From JACRJW01 sp964359095 (lineage in GTDB: Bacteria > Patescibacteriota > Patescibacteriia > UBA9934 > GWF2-40-263), in NCBI GenBank assembly GCA_964359095.1, contig CAYHRJ010000030.1:1-12650 (forward strand): a DNA stretch of 12,650 nt. The letters run 5' to 3'. The notes under the pieces are model-generated. The model made no database searches, was not told the origin of the DNA, and saw only the letters and a program-made list of their open reading frames with translations. Positions 1 to 5,553 of the stretch are shown piece by piece (positions within the stretch are counted from its first letter, which is position 1; each line of letters starts with the position of its first letter). The translations under genes and the position numbers were made by a program.

Positions 1-37
1 GTTACGGCAATAAAACCCCGCGCTCAAGCGGTTAGTC

Positions 38-43
38 AAGGAG
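38..43 (+). promoter_or_regulatory. Shine-Dalgarno AAGGAG deciding a GTG start
   Basis: AAGGAG ends five bases before the GTG at 49. It is the reason for choosing GTG over the out-of-frame TTG at 44. The core genes of the window have no comparable site. Confidence 0.75.
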
Positions 44-48
44 TTGAA

Positions 49-960
49 GTGCGATACCTCAAGAGTCTTCTCACCAATGCACGTGACTGGTGGCAGGGGG
101 CGAGCAACCGCTCGCGCACCCTCGCCCTGGCCGTTCTCGCCCTGCTCGCCGTCATCTGCGCCTTGCCCTTCATGGGTGAGGACGAGACGGACAACGACAT
201 TGTCGTGGACGCCGCGCAGACCCAGAGCCAGGAGATCGAGTACATCGTCCAGCCGGGCGATTCGATCATCTCGACCATCGCTCCCAAGCACAACGTGCCG
301 TGGGAGGCGATCGCGGTTGTGAACGAGAGCGAGCTCGCGCGTGTGAACGCCGAGCGTTGCGCCAAGCTTTCGGAGCGCTACACCGACAACCGCAGCCGCA
401 GGGGTCACTACTGCAACAAGACGGTCGTCGTCGGCGGCAAGCCGATGGTTGACCTCAACAGCCTGCAGCCGGGCGACAAGCTCCGGATTCCGCTCACCCG
501 CCACCCTGTGGTGGACCAGGTGATCGCGGCCATCCCCGGGCGTTCGATTGCGATCGTCATCGACGATACGGGCTCCATGGGCAACGACCTGGCGCAGGTC
601 AGTGCCTGGTACATGCGTGCCTCCCACGAGCTGGGCAAGGATATCGTGACCGTCGTGCTCTATGCCGACGGGAACGTCCGCCAGTTCAAGAGCACCGGCG
701 AAGTGACCTTCGCGGTCACCGGCGACTTCGAGAACACTCGCAACGGGCTCGAGGTGGCCGCGGCCGCCAAGCCCGACGCCATCGTGCTGGTCTCCGACGA
801 GCCGGGCGACGACTGGAATGGGTTCAAGGATCTCAAGCTCCCGCCCGTCTATACCCATTCACTGGACACGACGAGCCACGAGAATCTGCGCCACGTCGCC
901 ACCGTGACCGGTGGTCAGTTCATGCGTCCACCATTGGACGCCGTCGTCGCACGCAACTAG
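49..960 (+). CDS. Membrane-anchored LysM and von Willebrand factor A domain protein
   Basis: This 303-residue protein starts at GTG behind a good Shine-Dalgarno. Residues 1-23 are basic, about 24-43 form one hydrophobic membrane segment, and the rest is probably outside the membrane. Residues 63-148 read as a LysM domain (YIVQPGDSI at the start, LQPGDKLRIP at the end), split by an insert of about 40 residues carrying Cys104 and Cys122. Residues 166-299 form a short VWA domain: the MIDAS metal site is DDTGS at 172-176, with Thr in place of the usual first Ser, and VLVSDE at 246-251 supplies the later acidic residue. LysM domains bind glycan and VWA domains bind protein partners through a metal ion, so a wall-associated adhesion or scaffold role is likely but not shown. 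The gene is GC-rich (62-68% in two sampled stretches) and monocistronic here. No catalytic domain was seen. Confidence 0.8.
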   Translation: MRYLKSLLTNARDWWQGASNRSRTLALAVLALLAVICALPFMGEDETDNDIVVDAAQTQSQEIEYIVQPGDSIISTIAPKHNVPWEAIAVVNESELARVNAERCAKLSERYTDNRSRRGHYCNKTVVVGGKPMVDLNSLQPGDKLRIPLTRHPVVDQVIAAIPGRSIAIVIDDTGSMGNDLAQVSAWYMRASHELGKDIVTVVLYADGNVRQFKSTGEVTFAVTGDFENTRNGLEVAAAAKPDAIVLVSDEPGDDWNGFKDLKLPPVYTHSLDTTSHENLRHVATVTGGQFMRPPLDAVVARN

Positions 961-974
961 TCCTACAGGACACG

Positions 975-1002
975 GCCACTACTCAGAGGGTAGTGGCTTT
1001 TA
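975..1002 (+). terminator. Rho-independent terminator of the LysM-VWA gene
   Basis: An 8-bp perfect stem, GCCACTAC pairing with GTAGTGGC around a 7-base loop, is followed by TTTT. It lies 14 bases after the stop codon. Confidence 0.8.
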
Positions 1003-1041
1003 AATTCCGTGTCAGTTCAACGTGTGATTTGTTGTCTATCC

Positions 1042-1118
1042 GTCATTCTGACAACGAGTCATCGAGGAGGGGGCATTACGAAACGGGATCCCTCGTCGCG
1101 TGGCTCCTCGGGATGACA
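1042..1118. repeat. Imperfect palindromic repeat overlapping the methyltransferase 3' end
   Basis: The ends 1042-1051 and 1108-1117 pair over 10 bases with two G-U pairs. An inner segment, 1063-1071 with 1090-1098, pairs with one mismatch. Read on the minus strand it begins TGTCATCCCGAGGAGCCACG, which resembles from memory a short dispersed repeat common between genes in many environmental genomes. It runs into the methyltransferase reading frame and supplies its last codons and stop. Confidence 0.7.
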
Positions 1119-2323
1119 GATGATGACATCACCACAATATCTCTCCCCACCAGCTGATCGTTTCTGTGATAGAGAAATTGTGACTCAACGCGGTAGCCTA
1201 GTTTTGTCAGCATCGGTTTGAGTGAGAGGCGGTACCAAGTGCCGTCTCGCCCCTCGGAGCCTTGGCGAAGTGGGGCTTTTTGTTTGAATGCGGGGAAGGC
1301 TACTACGGCGCGGCCATGTGGTTTCAAAAGGAGCTTGAGAGCAGCAAAAGAAGATTCGTAGAGTGCCATCAGCTCGCGTTCGATTTTTTTGTTTTCCTGT
1401 TCCGTGAGTGGTCGTGAACGTGGGGATCCGAGGAATACTTCGGTGACGATAAGGTCGGCGATCGCAGGAGAGAGAAACTCGTGGAGATCACTCGCGCTGG
1501 TGGTGTGGAGTTCAAGATGAGGATCCTCAAGTTGAAACTCCGTTGTGAGCCAGTCGAGATTTCGTCCAGTGTCGTGTACGGCTTTTTCTGAGATGTCGCT
1601 GCCGATGAGAGAGGTAAATTCCATGAGCGCGCCTTCCATGAGAACCGTGCCAGATCCGCAGAACGGATCGAGCAACGTCGCTCCTTTTGGATTCACGCCA
1701 GCGAGGTTGATCATCATGCGGGCTAACTTTGGTGGGAGCATTCCAGCTTTTGCGTCGCGCGCTGGGCGACCGAAGTCGCGGTACTCCCATGCACGGAAGT
1801 CTTGAATGGTTTCTGTTTGTCCGACGAGAATTCGTCCAGGGGAAACGAGCAGGACATATTCTCCGCCTGAGGCGAGCAAGCCGTTTGTTTCCACAACAGC
1901 CGAGGAGAGTCTCGGTTCGCGAGCCTTCACGTAGCGAACGGGACGTTCAGCTTTCTTGAGATGTTTTTTTATTTCTTGTCCAAGTGCGTCCAGGTCTTTT
2001 TCAAGTGCGCGAGTTGTTGATGGATCGCCTAGATCATAAACAGACAATCCAAAAGATATTTTATTTTTACCAGCAGCGTTCGTTGCTTGCATGGCGATCA
2101 AGTCTGCGGCGCTATCTTGATCCCACTGTTTGAACTCCTCAATGACTTCTCCAATTTTGATCATACCTGAAAGACGATCCTGAAGTTCAACGGCCGACAG
2201 AGGACTCGATTCAATCACGACAACCGACCCCGATTCTAAAACAGGTTTGTCACTGCTTTTCAAAACAGCCCGAAGCTCAGCTCTGCAGAGTTCTTGTTGC
2301 GATCCTAAAATAAAATACATCAT
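1076..2323 (-). CDS. THUMP/Trm11-like RNA (probably tRNA guanosine N2) methyltransferase
   Basis: This 415-residue protein is an S-adenosylmethionine-dependent methyltransferase of the UPF0020/Trm11 type, whose characterised members methylate tRNA guanosine. The N-terminal part, about 1-165, fits a ferredoxin-like/THUMP RNA-binding region. A linker, QDFRAWEYRDFGRPARDAKAG (173-193) then LPPKLARMMINLAG, is typical of the family. Motif I is LLDPFCGSGT at 217-226, and Asp243 is the expected ribose-binding acid. Motif IV, normally a DPPY-type sequence, reads TEVFLG at 294-299, so activity may be altered. Residues 349-359 and 403-415 appear to come from short repeats inserted into the gene. Two adjacent ATG codons, 2323 and 2320, could serve as start; no clear Shine-Dalgarno precedes them. 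It is divergent from rpsF and apparently monocistronic. Confidence 0.8.
   Translation of the reverse strand: MMYFILGSQQELCRAELRAVLKSSDKPVLESGSVVVIESSPLSAVELQDRLSGMIKIGEVIEEFKQWDQDSAADLIAMQATNAAGKNKISFGLSVYDLGDPSTTRALEKDLDALGQEIKKHLKKAERPVRYVKAREPRLSSAVVETNGLLASGGEYVLLVSPGRILVGQTETIQDFRAWEYRDFGRPARDAKAGMLPPKLARMMINLAGVNPKGATLLDPFCGSGTVLMEGALMEFTSLIGSDISEKAVHDTGRNLDWLTTEFQLEDPHLELHTTSASDLHEFLSPAIADLIVTEVFLGSPRSRPLTEQENKKIERELMALYESSFAALKLLLKPHGRAVVAFPAFKQKAPLRQGSEGRDGTWYRLSLKPMLTKLGYRVESQFLYHRNDQLVGRDIVVMSSSVIPRSHATRDPVS
1249..1276. repeat. Short hairpin repeat inside the methyltransferase gene
   Basis: The arms GCCCC (1249-1253) and GGGGC (1272-1276) flank a core containing GCCTTGGCGAAG (1259-1270). 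The same 12-mer occurs at 2436-2447 in the rpsF leader, with different but again complementary arms. On the minus strand it encodes about APLRQGSEGR, in frame. Confidence 0.6.
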
Positions 2324-2358
2324 ACCCTACAACCTATCACCTAAAACCTACTACCTAG
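2324..2358. repeat. Five tandem heptads with CCTA core (TAGG on minus strand)
   Basis: CCTA occurs at 2326, 2333, 2340, 2347 and 2354, exactly seven bases apart, in the units ACCCTAC, AACCTAT, CACCTAA, AACCTAC and TACCTAG. The block fills the space between the methyltransferase start and the divergent promoters, so it lies in the 5' leader of the methyltransferase mRNA. Confidence 0.75.
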
Positions 2359-2367
2359 TTTCTTAGC

Positions 2368-2396
2368 TTGACCATTTTATCAAAGATCGTTAGAGT
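2368..2396 (+). promoter_or_regulatory. Predicted sigma-70-type promoter of the rpsF operon
   Basis: TTGACC (2368-2373), a 17-base spacer and TAGAGT (2391-2396) match the -35 and -10 consensus at five and four of six bases. Transcription would begin near 2403, leaving a leader of about 75 bases before rpsF. Confidence 0.45.
2374..2382 (-). promoter_or_regulatory. Predicted extended -10 promoter of the methyltransferase
   Basis: On the minus strand the sequence is TGATAAAAT, an extended -10 element, with no good -35. It abuts the plus-strand -35 box at 2368-2373, so the divergent promoters interlock. The predicted start is near 2367. Confidence 0.4.
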
Positions 2397-2424
2397 CTAC
2401 CCGTTAATTCTTTTAACTGTCCAT

Positions 2425-2471
2425 AGTCCTCCGAAGCCTTGGCGAAGGGGACTGCTCGGGATCACTCGAGC
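2425..2471 (+). ncRNA. Structured rpsF mRNA leader, candidate S6:S18-binding element
   Basis: AGTCC (2425-2429) pairs with GGACT (2449-2453). Directly inside, CCTT (2437-2440) pairs with AAGG (2445-2448) around the loop GGCG. The 5' side carries a one-sided bulge, TCCGAAG, containing a CCG triplet. A second hairpin, GCTCG/CGAGC (2454-2458, 2467-2471), ends seven bases before the start codon. In several bacteria the S6:S18 complex represses its own mRNA through a leader with CCG in a bulge beside a hairpin. The resemblance is my inference. The alternative is a copy of the hairpin repeat at 1249-1276. Confidence 0.4.
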
Positions 2472-2478
2472 CAGTCAT

Positions 2479-3003
2479 ATGAAACAGTACGAACTTTTTT
2501 ACATTGTAGCAACGGTGTACACAGACGTTGAGATCGCCGCGATTCAAGCGGAGATCGTGAAGCTTCTTGAAAGCCTCGGTGCAAAGATTTTAAGGCATGA
2601 GAATCTCGGTAAGATTCGTCTTGCCTATCCCATTAAGTCCCAGCATCACGGATCGTATGTCCTTGTGCATTTTGATGCAGAGCCTTCTGTGCTCTCAGAG
2701 CTTAACCGTAAGCTTGGTCTGACCGATTCGATTCTGCGACACACATTGCTTGAGCGAGCTCCTGGAGCGCTTACGAAAAAGTTTGAACTTATTTCCTACG
2801 TCGCTCCTCTCACAGAGGAAGCAAAGAAAGAACGTGAGGCCGCTCCACGTAGGGCACCTGTCAAGCCAAGTTTTCACAAAGAGATTGCTTTTCAGGTCAC
2901 AGCCCCTGTTGCTGTGGCTCGTGAAGTGGCGCCGATGAGCATGGAAGAGCTCGATCAAAAACTCGACAAGATTCTTGAGGGTGACATTGCTGAGAACATT
3001 TAA
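2479..3003 (+). CDS. rpsF: 30S ribosomal protein S6
   Basis: This 174-residue protein is a structural component of the small ribosomal subunit and partners S18 on 16S rRNA. Residues 1-97 carry the S6 fold: MKQYELFYIV opens the first strand, followed by GKIRLAYPIK and SYVLVHFDAE. The ATG at 2479 is chosen because family homology begins exactly there; upstream in-frame codons run through the promoter and leader hairpins. Typical S6 proteins are roughly 95-135 residues, so the C-terminal 75 residues are an extension. It has a basic, proline-containing linker and a predicted helix, MEELDQKLDKILEGD (155-169), of a kind I recall from CPR S6 proteins. It is the first gene of an operon, with ssb nine bases downstream. 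No Shine-Dalgarno is visible; two hairpins lie just upstream of the start. Confidence 0.95.
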   Translation: MKQYELFYIVATVYTDVEIAAIQAEIVKLLESLGAKILRHENLGKIRLAYPIKSQHHGSYVLVHFDAEPSVLSELNRKLGLTDSILRHTLLERAPGALTKKFELISYVAPLTEEAKKEREAAPRRAPVKPSFHKEIAFQVTAPVAVAREVAPMSMEELDQKLDKILEGDIAENI

Positions 3004-3012
3004 TCTCCTCGT

Positions 3013-3477
3013 ATGTATTCATTGAATCGTGCAACGATCATCGGCAACCTTACTCGTGACCCTGAGGTGAAACAAATTCCATCGGGTCAAAAAGTGTGTA
3101 CCTTTGGCATGGCGACGAATCGTTCGTGGACAGGAACCGATGGCAAAAAACAAGAAGCCACTGAGTTTCACAATATGGTTGCGTGGGGAAAGCTAGCGGA
3201 AATTTGTGGATCGTATCTGACTAAGGGTCGCAAAGTGTACGTCGAAGGACGTTTGCAAACACGCGACTGGGATGGCCAGGATGGCGTAAAGCGTTACCGC
3301 ACAGAAATCGTCGTTGAGAATATGATTATTCTAGACCGTGCCTCCGCCTCATCATCTACCTCTTCCACCTCCGCCACCTTTCCTTCCTCCCCGTTCACCC
3401 CTCCCAAGGCTCCCATCCAAGACGACCCAGCTCCTAATCCAGATGACGAAATTCGTATTGAAGACATTCCGTTTTAA
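3013..3477 (+). CDS. ssb: Single-stranded DNA-binding protein
   Basis: This 154-residue protein binds single-stranded DNA during replication, recombination and repair. Residues 1-110 form the OB fold: NRATIIGNLTRDPEVK at the start, then FHNMVAWGKLAEICG, KGRKVYVEGRLQTRDW and the closing strand TEIVVENMIIL. Residues about 112-140 are a low-complexity Ser/Thr/Pro linker. The acidic tip ends EDIPF, the standard SSB tail that docks partner proteins such as exonuclease I and RecO. It lies between rpsF (9-base gap) and rpsR (5-base gap), the classical S6-SSB-S18 order, so it shares their transcript. No Shine-Dalgarno is visible before the ATG. Confidence 0.97.
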   Translation: MYSLNRATIIGNLTRDPEVKQIPSGQKVCTFGMATNRSWTGTDGKKQEATEFHNMVAWGKLAEICGSYLTKGRKVYVEGRLQTRDWDGQDGVKRYRTEIVVENMIILDRASASSSTSSTSATFPSSPFTPPKAPIQDDPAPNPDDEIRIEDIPF

Positions 3478-3482
3478 CATCT

Positions 3483-3713
3483 ATGATGGAAAAATCGCAA
3501 TCAGGAAAAAAAGAAAAGAAGTGTTACTTCTGCTACAACAACATCCAGGATGTAGATTATAAGGACGTGAATATCCTGCGTCGATTCTTGTCATCGTTTG
3601 CCAAGATCGTTCCTCGCAAGCGGTCGAAAGTGTGCATGACGCATCAGCGACAGTTAGCAACAGCGATCAAACGTTCACGCATCATGGCATTGATTCCGTT
3701 TGTGCAGAAATAA
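3483..3713 (+). CDS. rpsR: 30S ribosomal protein S18, zinc-binding form
   Basis: This 76-residue protein pairs with S6 on the platform of the small ribosomal subunit. The core DYKDVNILRRFLSSFAKIVP (25-44) and the RSKVCMTHQRQLATAIKRSR region are standard S18. Cys14, Cys17, Cys51 and His54 make a CxxC...CxxH set, indicating the zinc-containing type; many bacteria have lost it. The start could be either of two adjacent ATGs, 3483 or 3486. It is five bases after ssb and two bases before epmA, so it is firmly within the operon. There is no Shine-Dalgarno. Confidence 0.96.
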   Translation: MMEKSQSGKKEKKCYFCYNNIQDVDYKDVNILRRFLSSFAKIVPRKRSKVCMTHQRQLATAIKRSRIMALIPFVQK

Positions 3714-3715
3714 GC

Positions 3716-4513
3716 ATGCTGTCCTTTGATGATCTCAATCGACGATTGTCCATGTGGCAGACGACCGAAAACCAAATCCACGCGTTTTTCCAAGCGCGTG
3801 CTTTTGTTCATGTCCGCACTCCGCTGTTGGTTCGCTCTCCGGGAATGGAACCGAATCTTGATCCATTGGAGGTATCAGTAAACGGGGAGCGTCAGGCTCT
3901 CATCACCAGTCCTGAGTATTCGATGAAGAAGCTCATGGCTTCAGGACTCAAAAAAATTTATACAATCACTCCCGTTTTTCGCAACCACGAGAGCGGCACA
4001 CACAACACACCTGAGTTCACCATGCTTGAGTGGTACGCGCCAGGGAGTTACGAGAACTTGATGAACGAGACAGAGGAACTCTTGAAATTCGTTCTTGGGA
4101 ATGCGACCCATTGGTCTCATTTGTCCTATCAAGAAGCCAATGTCGATTCATTCGGCGATCCGCACACACAGGAAAAACGCTTTTTTGTGACGCGTTATCC
4201 AAAAGATCAAGCATCGCTCGCACGGATTTCCAACGATGGCACCTACGCGGAACGATTCGAAGCGTTTGGCGATGGGATGGAGTTGTGTAATGGTTTTTGT
4301 GAACTACTAGATCCCACGGAGCAACGACGTAGGTTTGTCTTGGAACAGGAAGAACGTCAGCGTTTAGGCAAAACTGGTTTTCCCATCGATGAAGAATTTC
4401 TCTCGGCTCTCGGTCGTATCAAAGGTCCCATCTACGGCAACGCACTTGGCATTGACCGGCTCATCATGCTCAAGTACGCTGTGGCCGATATCCATGACAT
4501 TCATTTATTTTGA
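3716..4513 (+). CDS. epmA: EF-P (R)-beta-lysyl ligase, EpmA/GenX/PoxA family
   Basis: This 265-residue protein is a class II lysyl-tRNA synthetase paralogue that lacks the anticodon-binding domain and attaches (R)-beta-lysine to elongation factor P. Motif 2 is FRNHESGTHNTPEFTMLEWY at 88-107. The EpmA signature GMELCNGFCELLDPTEQRRR spans 187-206, and motif 3 is GNALGIDRL at 241-249. Ala243 sits where E. coli EpmA has Ala298, described as a substrate-specificity residue where LysRS has Gly (from memory). It is shorter than the E. coli enzyme (about 325 residues), mainly through loops. The ATG at 3716, two bases after rpsR, is preferred; earlier in-frame codons overlap rpsR and lack homology. 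It lies four bases upstream of efp, its expected substrate. EpmB, which makes beta-lysine, is not in the window. Confidence 0.9.
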   Translation: MLSFDDLNRRLSMWQTTENQIHAFFQARAFVHVRTPLLVRSPGMEPNLDPLEVSVNGERQALITSPEYSMKKLMASGLKKIYTITPVFRNHESGTHNTPEFTMLEWYAPGSYENLMNETEELLKFVLGNATHWSHLSYQEANVDSFGDPHTQEKRFFVTRYPKDQASLARISNDGTYAERFEAFGDGMELCNGFCELLDPTEQRRRFVLEQEERQRLGKTGFPIDEEFLSALGRIKGPIYGNALGIDRLIMLKYAVADIHDIHLF

Positions 4514-4517
4514 TCCT

Positions 4518-5084
4518 ATGGCAAGTCCAAACGATATTAAACGAGGAAGCGTACTGAATCGCGACAACGATTTGTGGATCGTGATCGAGTTTCAGCGCGT
4601 GAGTCCAGGAAAGGGAAGCTCGTTTGTCCGCACACGGTTGAAAAATTTGAAGTCAGGAAAAGTCAAAGAAGAAAATTTGAAGTCTGCGGAGAACGTGAGC
4701 TTCGAAGATGTCCAGTATAAAAAAATGCAGTATCTTTTTAGTGAAGGAAATTTTTTCACGTTCATGGATAACGGAACGTATGAGCAAGTCTCGATGTCCA
4801 AGGACGACATTGGCAACGCTGCTCAGTACCTCAAAGAAGGACTGGACGTGACCATTGTGATGCACGACGGCTTGGCGCTCACGGTCGACCTCCCACAAAA
4901 AATTCAGTACAAAGTGACCTACACAGAACCTGCCGTGAAGGGCGACACCGCGTCTGGCAATGTCACTAAGGACGCCAAGCTTGATAACGGACTTACCGTG
5001 CGTGTCCCCGTGTTTATCAACGAGGGTGACGAGATCCTCATCAACACAGAAAGCGGAGCGTACGCAGAAAGAGTAAGTAAATAA
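4518..5084 (+). CDS. efp: Elongation factor P
   Basis: This 188-residue protein binds the ribosome between the P and E sites and relieves stalling at consecutive prolines. Its length is normal for the three-domain family. The KOW-like domain I holds the modified loop RVSPGKGSSF, with Lys32 at the tip matching E. coli Lys34, the residue lysylated by EpmA. Domains II and III include NGTYEQVSMSKD, then AVKGDTASGNVTKDAKLDNG and the C-terminal INEGDEILINTESGAYAERV, all typical. The start ATG at 4518 fits the family; earlier in-frame codons overlap epmA. As the last gene of the operon it is followed 16 bases later by a strong terminator. The placement beside epmA suggests modifier and target are made together. 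Confidence 0.97.
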   Translation: MASPNDIKRGSVLNRDNDLWIVIEFQRVSPGKGSSFVRTRLKNLKSGKVKEENLKSAENVSFEDVQYKKMQYLFSEGNFFTFMDNGTYEQVSMSKDDIGNAAQYLKEGLDVTIVMHDGLALTVDLPQKIQYKVTYTEPAVKGDTASGNVTKDAKLDNGLTVRVPVFINEGDEILINTESGAYAERVSK

Positions 5085-5100
5085 ATTGAGTTCAACAAAC

Positions 5101-5132
5101 AAAGAGAGCCAATTGGCTCTCTTTACTTTTTC
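5101..5132. terminator. Bidirectional terminator between efp and the convergent small gene
   Basis: Positions 5101-5124 are a perfect 24-base palindrome beginning AAAGAGAGCC. The plus strand continues ACTTTTTC and the minus strand TGTTTGTT, so it can stop transcripts arriving from both sides. It also holds part of the stop codon of the minus-strand frame ending at 5123. Confidence 0.8.
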
Positions 5133-5212
5133 ATTGTCAGTCCCGCGTAGATGATGTTGCTCATCGCCTCGTGCTCTCCGGGCAAGAGATTATAGCGAGA
5201 AGGCCCTACCAT
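5123..5212 (-). CDS. Possible second small ORF, or the frameshifted tail of the upstream small gene
   Basis: This 29-codon frame starts with an ATG inside the end of the gene at 5190-5348 and overlaps it by 23 bases. It encodes MVGPSRYNLLPGEHEAMSNI and nine more residues ending GLTMKK. The composition looks protein-like, and its stop falls exactly at the edge of the shared terminator, as if this were the true end of the transcript's coding part. A TGA lies three codons upstream in the same frame, so a separate gene would be only 29 residues. Either it is translated by coupling, or a single gene of about 75 residues has suffered a frameshift in this sequence. I do not recognise the family. Confidence 0.35.
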   Translation of the reverse strand: MVGPSRYNLLPGEHEAMSNIIYAGLTMKK

Positions 5213-5348
5213 ACTTTTTCAAGAGCTTTATCATCTGGGTATTTTTTTTTGCGCGACGCCAACTTAATCCCTCCATTTTAGAAGATTGGGCCACAACTGC
5301 TTCACGTTCTTTTATTTGGATTGTTGGTGTTTTTGGCATAGCGCTCAT
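5190..5348 (-). CDS. Small hypothetical protein, 52 residues
   Basis: Starting at ATG 5348 (or ATG 5339), this frame reads MSAMPKTPTIQIKEREAVVA, then SKMEGLSWRRAKKNTQMIKL, and ends LKKYGRAFSL. It is rich in Lys and Arg with a likely amphipathic helix from about residue 28 to 47, which suggests nucleic-acid or acidic-partner binding. No known domain is recognised. Support for a real gene: a well-formed promoter just upstream, a convergent terminator downstream, and natural codon use. It contains a run of nine A's at codons 33-36, a possible slippage site. It lies alone on the minus strand between efp and the next plus-strand gene. Confidence 0.55.
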   Translation of the reverse strand: MSAMPKTPTIQIKEREAVVAQSSKMEGLSWRRAKKNTQMIKLLKKYGRAFSL

Positions 5349-5360
5349 TTAGTTGACTGT

Positions 5361-5389
5361 ATTATAGATGACTTTTTATCTTCATTCAA
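5361..5389 (-). promoter_or_regulatory. Promoter of the small minus-strand gene
   Basis: On the minus strand TTGAAT (5389-5384), exactly 17 bases, then a consensus TATAAT (5366-5361). Transcription should start near 5354, about six bases before the first ATG, so the mRNA would be nearly leaderless. Confidence 0.6.
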
Positions 5390-5412
5390 TTGTTCCGTCA
5401 TCGACACATCGC

Positions 5413-5441
5413 TTGACAAACGGCTGGTTTTTTGATAGCTT
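5413..5441 (+). promoter_or_regulatory. Possible promoter of the 389-residue ORF
   Basis: A perfect -35 box TTGACA (5413-5418) is present, but the -10 at a 17-base spacing is only TAGCTT (5436-5441). The position upstream of an isolated gene fits; the -10 is weak. Confidence 0.35.
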
Positions 5442-5553
5442 TGTTGTCTCCCGTGACTGGTAACCCAAGCATTGCTACCAATCCTGGTACTGCGTAAGTC
5501 TACCGACCATGGAGCCGACGAGGGGACGGAATCCTCTTAACTCAGGAGCTGCC
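5442..5553 (+). other. Long untranslated leader before the 389-residue ORF
   Basis: About 100 bases lie between the possible promoter and the start codon. They hold short complementary segments (GAGG 5520-5523, TCCTC 5532-5536, AGGA 5544-5547) but no recognised riboswitch. An ATG at 5509 is in frame but has no Shine-Dalgarno. Confidence 0.4.
5544..5548 (+). promoter_or_regulatory. Shine-Dalgarno AGGAG deciding the start at 5554
   Basis: AGGAG ends five bases before the ATG at 5554, which is therefore preferred over the in-frame ATG at 5509. Confidence 0.75.

Noticed and set aside
154..162. Lipobox at Cys37 of the LysM-VWA protein
   Set aside because: The residue before Cys is Ile, not Gly, Ala or Ser, so lipid attachment is unlikely.
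2368..2478. A longer S6 protein starting at TTG 2368
   Set aside because: The added 37 residues read through the promoter and hairpins and resemble no S6; homology begins at 2479.
4389..4517. A longer EF-P starting inside epmA
   Set aside because: The extension overlaps epmA in another frame, and the EF-P family starts at the ATG at 4518.
5509..5553. Start of the 389-residue protein at the upstream ATG
   Set aside because: No Shine-Dalgarno there, while a good one precedes the ATG at 5554.
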